A DNA stretch of 64,000 nt from Chryseosolibacter sp964532595 (GTDB lineage Bacteria; Bacteroidota; Bacteroidia; Cytophagales; Cyclobacteriaceae), in the NCBI GenBank assembly GCA_964532595.1, contig CAZHIQ010000001.1, positions 1 through 64,000 of the forward strand. The letters are read 5' to 3'. The notes under the pieces are model-generated. The model did not search any database. It saw only the letters and a list, made by a program, of their open reading frames with translations, and was not told the DNA's origin. The position numbers were made by a program, and so were the translations under genes. Shown here in pieces: positions 8,650 through 16,954 of the stretch (position 1 is its first letter; every line of letters starts with the position of its first letter).

Positions 8650-9870
8650 ATGCCCAACCAACCGGTATCCACTGCACAGGGTAAGAAATCGATGAAGCAG
8701 GACGTTTTTGAGCACCCTGATTTTTACCAGCTCGATGACTTGTTCAGCGAGGAGCACAAGCTCGTACGCAGCGCCATTCGCGACTTTGTCAAGCGGGAGA
8801 TTTCACCCTATATCGAAGATTGGGCGGAGCGTAACCATTTCCCGTACGAAATGGTCAAGAAGTTTGGCGAAATCGGAGCTTTCGGACCGACCATTCCTGC
8901 TGAATATGGTGGGGGCGGAATGGATTACATCAGCTACGGCCTTATCATGCAGGAGATTGAGCGCGGGGATTCGGGTATGCGGTCAACCGCATCCGTGCAG
9001 GGCTCTCTGGTAATGTATCCCATTTACAAGTTCGGCAGCGAGGAGCAGCGCCGCAAGTATCTGCCGAAGCTCGGTTCGGGTGAATGGCTGGGGTGCTTCG
9101 GGCTAACGGAACCGGACCACGGATCCAACCCGGGGGGTATGGTAACGAACTTCAGGGATATGGGCGACCACTACCTGCTGAACGGTGCGAAGATGTGGAT
9201 ATCGAATGCTCCCCGCGCCGATGTGGCAGTGGTTTGGGCGAAGAACGAAGAAGGTCGGATCCACGGTCTTATCGTTGAGCGCGGCATGGAGGGATTCTCC
9301 ACACCGGAAACACATGGTAAATGGTCACTCCGGGCCAGCAGCACCGGTGAACTTGTGTTTGACAACGTAAAGGTTCCCAAGGAAAACCTTCTCCCCGGGA
9401 AGAACGGGCTAGGTGCTCCTCTGATGTGTCTCGACACTGCCCGATATGGCATCGCCTGGGGAGCCATCGGCGCGGCGATGGACTGCTATGACTCAGCGCG
9501 TCGGTACGCCCTCGAGCGTGAACAGTTCGGTAAACCCATCGCTTCTTTCCAGCTGGTGCAAAAGAAACTGGCCGAAATGCTCAGCGAGATTACCAAGGCT
9601 CAACTGCTCAGTTGGCGTCTGGGCACGCTGATGAATGAAGGACGCGCCACCTCTGCTCAGATATCACTCGCCAAGCGAAACAACGTTCACATGGCGCTCG
9701 AAATCGCCCGCGAAGCCCGCCAGATCCATGGCGCAATGGGGATTACGGGAGAGTATCCCATCATGAGACACATGATGAACCTGGAATCGGTCATTACCTA
9801 CGAGGGCACCCACGACATTCACTTGCTGATTCTCGGAAACCACATCACAGGCATACCGGCTTTTTCGTAA
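8650..9870 (+). CDS. gcdH: glutaryl-CoA dehydrogenase-type acyl-CoA dehydrogenase
   Basis: A 406-residue flavin-dependent acyl-CoA dehydrogenase. The C-terminal YEGTHDIHLLILG block with the catalytic glutamate (E385) is the form seen in glutaryl-CoA dehydrogenases, as is SMRSTASVQGSLVMYPI near residue 115. FGLTEPDHGSNPGGM is the FAD-contact loop. The enzyme should oxidise and decarboxylate glutaryl-CoA to crotonyl-CoA. The ATG at 8650 is used; an in-frame ATG at 8692 (MKQDVFEHPDF) is an alternative that would drop a nonconserved 14-residue leader. It is divergent from tryptophan dioxygenase. The assignment over other acyl-CoA dehydrogenases rests on motif resemblance. Confidence 0.85.
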   Translation: MPNQPVSTAQGKKSMKQDVFEHPDFYQLDDLFSEEHKLVRSAIRDFVKREISPYIEDWAERNHFPYEMVKKFGEIGAFGPTIPAEYGGGGMDYISYGLIMQEIERGDSGMRSTASVQGSLVMYPIYKFGSEEQRRKYLPKLGSGEWLGCFGLTEPDHGSNPGGMVTNFRDMGDHYLLNGAKMWISNAPRADVAVVWAKNEEGRIHGLIVERGMEGFSTPETHGKWSLRASSTGELVFDNVKVPKENLLPGKNGLGAPLMCLDTARYGIAWGAIGAAMDCYDSARRYALEREQFGKPIASFQLVQKKLAEMLSEITKAQLLSWRLGTLMNEGRATSAQISLAKRNNVHMALEIAREARQIHGAMGITGEYPIMRHMMNLESVITYEGTHDIHLLILGNHITGIPAFS

Positions 9871-9887
9871 GTCGGTATTGTTTTGCC

Positions 9888-10961
9888 TTACAGCACGTTC
9901 GCAGTGAACGTAAGACGCTGTACCGGGTTTCTCGGATCGTTGGAATAGAAAGTGATCGACTTGTTCTGTGATCCGCTGCGTTCGGCGGGTTGAAAACGAA
10001 TGGTGATGTCAGCGCTTTCTCCCGGTCTGAGTGTATGTTTCGAAGCCGTTGCTGTCACACATGTGCAATTGGGTTGAATAGCGCGAATTTCAAGAGGCTG
10101 TCGACCCGTATTGGTGACCTGAAGTACCTTAGTGATTTCACCCCGGATGGAACCCAGATCCAACGAACGCGCATCCAGCGTCAGTTGAGGCGCCTTCGCC
10201 AGTTCCTCCTGACTCATTTCGGGGAAGTAGTCTTCGAGCGTGGCGAACACGGTGAAAGACTTCACCGGTTCCTTGGTATCATCCGTTTCGATCTCGACGT
10301 TATCCGACTGAAATCCGTATTGATTTTTCTGTGCGCCGTTGTAGCTGAGCCGGATTGTGGCCGTGGCCCCGGGCTGAATCACACGGGGCTGAACATCGAT
10401 TTTGATATAGGGTGCGTGAGTAAAGTTGCCTGTGAATGTTACCGCCTCTTTTCCGGCATTCAACACCTTGAATTCGCGAACTACGTTGATATCCCGCAGA
10501 TAGACCTTTCCCAGGTTGAACGAACGCGTCTGGAAGCGAAGGTTCCCTTTCGCGACCGGATAGTCGAGATTAGACGGTTCGGCGTCGTTCATTACCCGAC
10601 CTTTGATGTGGAGAGTGATCGGCTCCGGCCCCAGATCGGTCGTGACAGTCAGCGACCGGTTAAAGTAGCCGGGTCTGCCTTTTGGGTTGTAGGCAGCCTC
10701 GATAAACCCCTCCTTCCCCGGTGCAACGGGCTCTTTCGTCCAGTCGGGGGTAGTACATCCGCACGAGGCCTGGACCTTTACGATTCTTACCGGCCTGTTT
10801 CCGCTGTTGGTGAACACAAACTTGTGGGAAACGGAGCCGCCGGCTTCATCAACCACACCGAAATCATGCGTTTCCTCCCGAAACACGAGCTGCTTGAGCT
10901 TCTGGCTGTAGGCACTCAAAGTGAGGGACAGGAAAAACAGGGCGAAAACAGTCTTTTTCAT
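9888..10961 (-). CDS. DUF1573 domain protein, secreted
   Basis: A 357-residue protein with a signal peptide (hydrophobic residues 4-17, cleavage near AYSQ). An N-terminal DUF1573 domain carries the HDFGVVDE and CGCTTPDW signatures. A second related Ig-like domain near the C-terminus contains LDLGSIRGE and CTCVTAT. These ASH/Ig-like modules are common in Bacteroidota periplasmic or surface proteins. Their biochemical role is unknown. It is convergent with glutaryl-CoA dehydrogenase (17-bp gap) and divergent from trpS. Confidence 0.85.
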   Translation of the reverse strand: MKKTVFALFFLSLTLSAYSQKLKQLVFREETHDFGVVDEAGGSVSHKFVFTNSGNRPVRIVKVQASCGCTTPDWTKEPVAPGKEGFIEAAYNPKGRPGYFNRSLTVTTDLGPEPITLHIKGRVMNDAEPSNLDYPVAKGNLRFQTRSFNLGKVYLRDINVVREFKVLNAGKEAVTFTGNFTHAPYIKIDVQPRVIQPGATATIRLSYNGAQKNQYGFQSDNVEIETDDTKEPVKSFTVFATLEDYFPEMSQEELAKAPQLTLDARSLDLGSIRGEITKVLQVTNTGRQPLEIRAIQPNCTCVTATASKHTLRPGESADITIRFQPAERSGSQNKSITFYSNDPRNPVQRLTFTANVL

Positions 10962-11063
10962 GGCTGCAAAACTAACGAATAATCACGGCAATAATTTTAG
11001 CCTGTCAGGGATTTCGGCCGTTCGTCGCCGTCATGTGTGACAATTTATTTTCTTTGCAGGACT

Positions 11064-12035
11064 ATGGCTAGAATACTAACAGGAATACAGAGCAGTGGGC
11101 GTCCTCATCTCGGCAATCTTCTCGGGGCGATCATTCCTGCTATCCGGTTGTCGCAGGCACCCGGAAACGAATCACTTTTTTTCATCGCCGATCTTCACTC
11201 TCTAACCACGATAAAAGACGCGGAAACGCGCGTTAACAACGTTCGGGCGGTAGCCGCCGCCTGGCTGGCCTTCGGATTTGATACGAAAAAGAACATTCTC
11301 TACCGGCAGTCCCGTATCCCCGAAGTGTGCGAGCTATCATGGTACCTCAACTGCTTCACGCCGTACCCGATGCTGGCCAATGCCCATTCTTTCAAAGACA
11401 AGTCCGACCGACTTTCCGATGTAAACGCCGGATTGTTTACCTATCCGGTGTTGATGACTGCCGATATCATCCTCTATGAAGCTGAGTTCGTCCCCGTAGG
11501 CAAGGATCAGCGTCAGCATGTCGAAATCGCCCGTGACATCGCCTCCTCCTTCAACGCCCAGTACGGCGAGACATTTGTCGTCCCCGAGGCGCGTATCGAA
11601 GAGCAGGTCATGACCATCCCTGGCACCGATGGTCAGAAAATGAGCAAGTCATACGGCAACACGATCGATATCTTTCTTCCGGACAAAGAATTGCGGAAGC
11701 AGGTCATGTCGATTGTTACCGACAGCACGCCGCTGGAGGAGCCTAAGAATCCCGACACGGACAACGTCTTTGCGATTTACAGCCTGCTGGCGACCGAAGA
11801 AGAAGTGGCAGACATGCGAAAGAGGTACCTCGCTGGTAACTACGGCTATGGCCATGCCAAGCAGGAACTGTATGAACTCATCCGCACCAGGTTTGCAAAA
11901 GAAAGAGAGGCGTTTAACCACTACTTCAACAATACAGACGCGCTTGAAAAAGAGCTTCAGCAAGGGGAAGCAAGAGCGCGCGAACTGGCACACACCATGC
12001 TCTCAAGGGTGAGAAAGAAGTTGGGATTCGCGTGA
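11064..12035 (+). CDS. trpS: tryptophanyl-tRNA synthetase
   Basis: A class I aminoacyl-tRNA synthetase charging tRNA-Trp. The HIGH-type motif is in SSGRPHLGNLLGA (residues 9-21) and the KMSKS motif in GQKMSKSYGN near residue 197. The start is set at the ATG at 11064, giving MARILTGIQSSG as in homologues; the upstream in-frame GTG at 11037 adds nine unrelated residues. Length (323 aa) is normal. A near-consensus -7 element TTTCTTTG ends at 11056, only 8 bases before the ATG, so the leader may be extremely short. Confidence 0.95.
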   Translation: MARILTGIQSSGRPHLGNLLGAIIPAIRLSQAPGNESLFFIADLHSLTTIKDAETRVNNVRAVAAAWLAFGFDTKKNILYRQSRIPEVCELSWYLNCFTPYPMLANAHSFKDKSDRLSDVNAGLFTYPVLMTADIILYEAEFVPVGKDQRQHVEIARDIASSFNAQYGETFVVPEARIEEQVMTIPGTDGQKMSKSYGNTIDIFLPDKELRKQVMSIVTDSTPLEEPKNPDTDNVFAIYSLLATEEEVADMRKRYLAGNYGYGHAKQELYELIRTRFAKEREAFNHYFNNTDALEKELQQGEARARELAHTMLSRVRKKLGFA

Positions 12036-12040
12036 CGCAA

Positions 12041-12061
12041 TAGCGGATCAGGACTCCGCTA
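12041..12061. terminator. hairpin between convergent trpS and the following gene
   Basis: A perfect 7-bp inverted repeat TAGCGGA/TCCGCTA with a 7-base loop spans the stop codon of the minus-strand gene, 6 bases after the trpS stop. There is no U-tract on either side, so a function in transcription ending is only suggested by position. Confidence 0.3.
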
Positions 12062-12410
12062 CCCAGACCACATCCTGCTTTTCGTTTCCGATGGCAAGCA
12101 GAATGCGCGGCGGATTAGTCGCCAGAATCAGGCGGGTATCTTTCCCGGCATACTGATCGATCTCCACCGGAACGCCATCACCGAGATAAGCGATCGGCAT
12201 CAATACGTCATTGTCGGGACAAAGCTCGTCGTGGACATTCTGAAGGGCTTCCTCCAGATATTCACCGTGTTTATCCTGGAAGTCGTCTTCCAGATCATGG
12301 AGCTGCTCTTCCAGGTCGTCGTATTTCGGGTCGTTGTAATCCAGCTTGCTCAATTCCGCCTTTGTGCGTTCAATTTCACGCAATTCGGCGTCGAGTTCTT
12401 TGACGTTCAT
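12048..12410 (-). CDS. conserved hypothetical protein with N-terminal coiled coil
   Basis: A 120-residue acidic, soluble protein with no signal peptide or membrane segment. Residues 1-55 are a charged heptad-like helix (LDAELREIERTKAELSKL, then DDLEEQLHDLEDDF). The remaining 65 residues form a compact beta-rich region ending DVVWVAES. I do not recognise a named family. The normal codon use and a clean ATG start support a real gene. Nothing in the context indicates function; the neighbours are trpS and hppD on the opposite strand. Confidence 0.75.
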   Translation of the reverse strand: MNVKELDAELREIERTKAELSKLDYNDPKYDDLEEQLHDLEDDFQDKHGEYLEEALQNVHDELCPDNDVLMPIAYLGDGVPVEIDQYAGKDTRLILATNPPRILLAIGNEKQDVVWVAES

Positions 12411-12424
12411 AAACTAAGTTTTCC

Positions 12425-12444
12425 GTAAAGATTACAGTCTTTAC
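12425..12444 (-). promoter_or_regulatory. inverted repeat GTAAAGA-N6-TCTTTAC in 5' leader
   Basis: A perfect 7-bp inverted repeat with a 6-base spacer lies 14 bases upstream of the start codon at 12410. It could be an operator or a leader hairpin for that gene. No partner regulator is evident. Confidence 0.3.
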
Positions 12445-12585
12445 CGCAAATACAAAAAGTTCATACCACAAATGCGGAGAGACCTCGCTCTGGCCGGAAA
12501 TACCAGCGCGCCAGGGCGATGGGAACATGGCAAACGATTTTATTCATTCGATTGCGAAGGCTAAATTTCGCAAAAAACCCTTGTC

Positions 12586-13677
12586 ATGACCGATTTCCTC
12601 CCGATCAACGGCACCGACCATATTGAATTATGGGTCGGAAATGCCAAACAGGCAGCGCATTTCTATCAGACCTGCATGGGCTTTTCGCTCATCGCCTACG
12701 CCGGGCCTGAAACCGGCATCCGGGACCGCGCCTCCTACGTCCTTGAGCAAAACAAGATTCGGCTGGTCCTCACCTCCGGGTTGCGCAGCAACAGCCCTAT
12801 CGCCAACCATGTCCATCGCCATGGCGATGGCGTAAAAGTGCTGGCGCTGGCGGTCGATGATGCCCGTCAATCGTTTCATGAAACCACTGCGCGCGGAGCG
12901 GTACCCGCCGGCGAGCCTCAGGTACTGAACGACCAAAATGGTGAGGTCGTAATCACCTCTATCCGCACCTACGGGGAGACGGTTCACACCTTTGTGGAGC
13001 GCTCCCGCTACCACGGTCCTTTTCTTCCTGGATTCCAGCCTTGCCATTCATCCATCCCAACTTCTCCAGTGGGGCTTCAATACGTAGACCACTGCGTGGG
13101 AAATGTTGAATTGGGCAAGATGGACGAATGGGTACGGTTCTACGAAGATGTGATGGGGTTTCGCCTCCTGATCACCTTCGACGATGAAGACATCAGCACG
13201 GAGTACAGCGCACTCATGTCGAAGGTAGTCTCGAACGGAAACGGATACATCAAGTTCCCGATCAACGAGCCAGCTAAGGGTCGGAGGAAATCGCAGATTG
13301 ACGAATACCTGGAATTCTATGAGGGTGCCGGAGTACAACACATTGCCCTGGCCACCAACGACATTTTGTACACCGTCAGCGAACTGCGACGGCGCGGCAT
13401 GGATTTTTTGTATGTCCCGGAGACTTACTACGACGACATCCACGCCCGGGTAGGTGAAATTGAAGAAGACCTGAACGAACTCCGGAAACAGAACATACTC
13501 ATCGATCGCGATGATGAAGGCTACCTTCTCCAGATCTTTTCAAAACCGGTACAAGACCGCCCTACTGTGTTCTTCGAGATTATCGAACGCAACGGCGCAC
13601 GTTCTTTCGGAAAAGGGAATTTCAAGGCCCTCTTTGAATCCATCGAACGCGAGCAGGCGCTACGGGGAAACCTCTGA
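12586..13677 (+). CDS. hppD: 4-hydroxyphenylpyruvate dioxygenase
   Basis: A 363-residue non-heme Fe(II) dioxygenase that converts 4-hydroxyphenylpyruvate to homogentisate in tyrosine degradation. Two tandem VOC (glyoxalase-like) domains are visible, one starting at DHIELWVGNAKQAAHFY and one at YVDHCVGNVE. The iron-binding facial triad is H169, H252 (VQHIALAT) and E331 (FFEIIER). Length is typical. No homogentisate dioxygenase follows. Together with tryptophan dioxygenase and glutaryl-CoA dehydrogenase nearby it marks an aromatic amino-acid catabolism neighbourhood. Confidence 0.95.
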   Translation: MTDFLPINGTDHIELWVGNAKQAAHFYQTCMGFSLIAYAGPETGIRDRASYVLEQNKIRLVLTSGLRSNSPIANHVHRHGDGVKVLALAVDDARQSFHETTARGAVPAGEPQVLNDQNGEVVITSIRTYGETVHTFVERSRYHGPFLPGFQPCHSSIPTSPVGLQYVDHCVGNVELGKMDEWVRFYEDVMGFRLLITFDDEDISTEYSALMSKVVSNGNGYIKFPINEPAKGRRKSQIDEYLEFYEGAGVQHIALATNDILYTVSELRRRGMDFLYVPETYYDDIHARVGEIEEDLNELRKQNILIDRDDEGYLLQIFSKPVQDRPTVFFEIIERNGARSFGKGNFKALFESIEREQALRGNL

Positions 13678-13752
13678 GCGATCGAAGTGACCCGATGAAA
13701 GTCGTATTCTTATTATCTTCGCACGCATCAAAACAAAATACAGGAAACTGAC

Positions 13753-15483
13753 ATGGCTGATTTACTCGAACAGGTTCAAACAAAAGCAAAGTCGTGGATC
13801 GACAGCAGTGTAATCGACGATGAAACCAGGGAAAAGGTTCGCGCCTTGCTCGGACAGGCCGACACCAAGGAACTCATCGACAGCTTTTACAAGGACCTCG
13901 AGTTCGGCACGGGCGGACTGCGTGGCATTATGGGCGTTGGGTCTAACTGCATGAATCGCTACACCGTCGGGGTGGCCACGCAGGGACTAGCCAACTACCT
14001 CAACAAAACCTATCCCGACAAACCTATTCGCGTGGCCATCGCCCACGATAGTCGGAATAACAGCCCTTACTTCGCAGGAGTCGCAGCCGATGTGCTTTCC
14101 GCCAATGGAATCCGGGTTTACCGCTTTGCAGAACTGCGTCCCACGCCGATGCTCTCGTTCGCCATCCGATATCTCGGCTGCGAATCAGGCATCGTTGTCA
14201 CGGCCTCGCACAATCCGAAGGAATACAATGGATACAAAGCATACTGGAACGATGGTGCTCAGGTTGTTCCTCCCCACGACAAGAACATCATTGCCGAGGT
14301 CAACAAAATCACCTCGTTCGAGCAAGTCAACTTCAACGCGAAGCCTGAACTCATCGAAACAATAGGACCGGAAGTGGAAGCCGCTTATTACGAGTCAGTC
14401 GTCGATCTGATTCCACGCCAGGATGCTATCGCCCGGCAGAATGATATTCCCCTGGTGTATTCAAGTCTCCACGGCGCAGGGATTACCATGGTACCCGAAT
14501 GTCTGAAGAGAATCGGATTCACAAACCTTCACGTCGTAGAAGCGCAGGCCAGGCCCGATGGCGACTTCCCCACTGTTCAATCGCCGAATCCGGAAGAACA
14601 GTCAGCCATGGCTATGGCTATTGAACTCGGCCGCAAAGTAGGAGCTACGCTCGTCATGGCGACAGACCCCGATGTCGACCGCGTGGGTATCGGTATCCGG
14701 AAACCGGATGGGGAATTCATCCTTCTGAATGGTAATCAGGCGTTCAGTCTCATGATGTACTTCATCCTTAAGAATCTGAACGAAACGAAAAACACCTACA
14801 TCGCCAAGACTATTGTCACGACGGAACTTGTCGACACGATGGCGGAAAAATTCGGGGTAGAGTGCTATAACACCCTAACAGGATTCAAGTATATCGCTGC
14901 CCTGATGAACCAACTCGAAGGCAGTAAGAGGTTTGTAGCCGCGGGTGAAGAAAGCTACGGCTACATGGTGGGCGATTTCGTTCGCGACAAAGACGCAGTT
15001 TCGGCCTGCGCCTTTTTCGCAGCCATTGCCGCAGTATGCCGCGACGAAAATAAATCCCTCTATGACTGGCTCATCGACATGTATGTCGAGTTCGGTTTCT
15101 ACAAGGAGCACCTGCTGAACATGGTTCGCAAAGGACAACAGGGCGAGCAGGAGATCAAGGCCATGATGGAAAAGTTTCGCAGCAATCCCCCCGCCGAAAT
15201 CAATGGAAGTCGCGTAGTAAAAAGAAGGGACTACAAATCGCTCGAGGAGGTTGACGTCGCATCCGGCGCCAAATCGAAACTGGACTTTCCTGTATCCGAC
15301 GTACTGCAGTTTTATCTCGAAGATGGTACGAAGGTTTCGGTGCGGCCGTCGGGAACCGAACCCAAGATCAAGTTCTATATCAGTGTCAGGACAACGCTTC
15401 CGTCGCGTGAAGAGTACAAAGTGAAGTCGGAAGAGCTTGACGCTCGTATTCAGGGAGTGCTGAAGTACCTGGAATCAGCGTGA
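13753..15483 (+). CDS. phosphoglucomutase/phosphomannomutase family enzyme
   Basis: A 576-residue alpha-D-phosphohexomutase interconverting hexose 1- and 6-phosphates. The phosphoserine loop TASHNP has S152 as the phospho-carrier. The metal loop DPDVDRVG begins at D305. GEESYGYMVGDFVRDKD supplies sugar recognition, and RPSGTEPKIKFY near the C-terminus is the phosphate-binding loop. The long form resembles PgcA-type phosphoglucomutases. A near-consensus -7 element TATCTTCG lies at 13714-13721. Whether glucose, mannose or ribose phosphate is preferred cannot be told. Confidence 0.92.
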   Translation: MADLLEQVQTKAKSWIDSSVIDDETREKVRALLGQADTKELIDSFYKDLEFGTGGLRGIMGVGSNCMNRYTVGVATQGLANYLNKTYPDKPIRVAIAHDSRNNSPYFAGVAADVLSANGIRVYRFAELRPTPMLSFAIRYLGCESGIVVTASHNPKEYNGYKAYWNDGAQVVPPHDKNIIAEVNKITSFEQVNFNAKPELIETIGPEVEAAYYESVVDLIPRQDAIARQNDIPLVYSSLHGAGITMVPECLKRIGFTNLHVVEAQARPDGDFPTVQSPNPEEQSAMAMAIELGRKVGATLVMATDPDVDRVGIGIRKPDGEFILLNGNQAFSLMMYFILKNLNETKNTYIAKTIVTTELVDTMAEKFGVECYNTLTGFKYIAALMNQLEGSKRFVAAGEESYGYMVGDFVRDKDAVSACAFFAAIAAVCRDENKSLYDWLIDMYVEFGFYKEHLLNMVRKGQQGEQEIKAMMEKFRSNPPAEINGSRVVKRRDYKSLEEVDVASGAKSKLDFPVSDVLQFYLEDGTKVSVRPSGTEPKIKFYISVRTTLPSREEYKVKSEELDARIQGVLKYLESA

Positions 15484-15556
15484 TGATAGTCGGTATTCGG
15501 AGATAATTGCTATTTTGCAAGAGCAGCAACGCCTAACGCTGCATGAAGCGACCTGC

Positions 15557-16951
15557 ATGAATGATGTTATCGCCTTGCTGGCTACTGCGATCTGGACTCC
15601 GATACTCTTTTTGATCATTCTGGGAGGGCTGTTCTTCCTGTTCTATTCACGCTTCATTCAGTACCGTTACATCGGTCACGCCATTGATGTACTGCGCGGA
15701 AAGTTCAACAATCCTGACGATCCCGGGCAGATCAAGCCGTACCAGGCGCTGTCCACTAATCTCGCCTCAACGGTTGGGATGGGCAACATTGCCGGCGTAG
15801 CAGTGGCCATCGCTATCGGAGGCCCCGGAGCGTTGTTCTGGATGTGGATTACCGCCATTATCGGTATGGCAACCAACTTCTTCACCAGTAGCCTTGCCGT
15901 GATGTACCGCGGGAGAGACGACGCCGGCGATGTCCAGGGCGGTCCGATGTACGTCATCCGGGAAGCAATGGGCCGGCGCTGGCTACCGCTGGCTTACCTC
16001 TTCGCTGCTTGCTGTCTGGTCGGCTGCCTTCCTATTTTTCAGGCGAATCAGCTCACGCAGATCTTATTTGATGTCACAATCCTGTCACCCGCCTGGAAGG
16101 ACGCCAGCATTACATTAGCGGGATATCCGATACAAACCGCCAAGCTGATTATAGGATCGGTGCTCATGGTCACTGCCGGAATTGTCATCCTCGGCGGGAT
16201 AAAACGAATCGGCTTGTGGGCGGGCAACATGGTTCCCATGATGGTCGTTGTCTACTTCGTCACCGTTGTTGCCGTTCTGCTCACCAATATCACCAAAGTT
16301 CCAACGTACTTTATGTTGATTTTCACCGATGCGTTCAGCGCTGATCACTTCAATGGCAATGCAGCGCTCGGCGGAGTGTTGGGGGGGCTTATTGTTACCG
16401 GTGTCCGTCGCGCTTCATTCTCCAACGAGGCAGGTATCGGCACAGCTCCCATGGCGTTGGGGGCGTCGAAGAGCCGAGAGCCGATTCGCGAGGGGCTCGT
16501 TTCGATGGTAAGTCCGGTAATCGATACGTTAATTGTCTGTACCCTGACCGCGCTGGCCATTCTGGTGACCGACGTATGGAATACCACCGATGCCGATGGA
16601 GTAACGCTTACACTACACGCATTCGACAGTTCGCTCGGAGCACCAGGACGGTGGGCATTGTTGCTCAGTGCGTTCTTTTTCGCGGTGACATCGCTGTTTG
16701 CGTACAGCTACTACGGGAGCAAAGCCATGTCTTTTATCGGAGGAGTAAAAAGCGCACGTTATTACGAATATTTCTACCTCGCCTCGATTGTAGTCGCCGC
16801 TGTTGTGCCTATGTCGACGATCATCAACATCATTGACATTTCGTTCGCGCTGATGGCGATTCCTACGATGATTTCCGGATTTGTCCTCGCACCGCATGTC
16901 ATGCAGGAGGCGCGGAAATATTTCGCAAAGATTGACTCCTCCCGCCGATAG
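15557..16951 (+). CDS. alanine/glycine:cation symporter family protein
   Basis: A multi-spanning secondary transporter of the AGCS family (Na+-coupled alanine or glycine uptake). The signature NLASTVGMGNIAGVAVAI lies near residue 73, and SNEAGIGTAPMALGASKS near 297. About ten hydrophobic segments are visible. The frame opens at a TTG at 15515, but the ATG at 15557 (MNDVIALLATAIWTP) removes a polar leader and places a membrane helix at the N-terminus. The stop lies only 3 bp from the stop of the convergent gene, with no room for a terminator. Confidence 0.9.
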   Translation: MNDVIALLATAIWTPILFLIILGGLFFLFYSRFIQYRYIGHAIDVLRGKFNNPDDPGQIKPYQALSTNLASTVGMGNIAGVAVAIAIGGPGALFWMWITAIIGMATNFFTSSLAVMYRGRDDAGDVQGGPMYVIREAMGRRWLPLAYLFAACCLVGCLPIFQANQLTQILFDVTILSPAWKDASITLAGYPIQTAKLIIGSVLMVTAGIVILGGIKRIGLWAGNMVPMMVVVYFVTVVAVLLTNITKVPTYFMLIFTDAFSADHFNGNAALGGVLGGLIVTGVRRASFSNEAGIGTAPMALGASKSREPIREGLVSMVSPVIDTLIVCTLTALAILVTDVWNTTDADGVTLTLHAFDSSLGAPGRWALLLSAFFFAVTSLFAYSYYGSKAMSFIGGVKSARYYEYFYLASIVVAAVVPMSTIINIIDISFALMAIPTMISGFVLAPHVMQEARKYFAKIDSSRR

Positions 16952-16954
16952 CCG

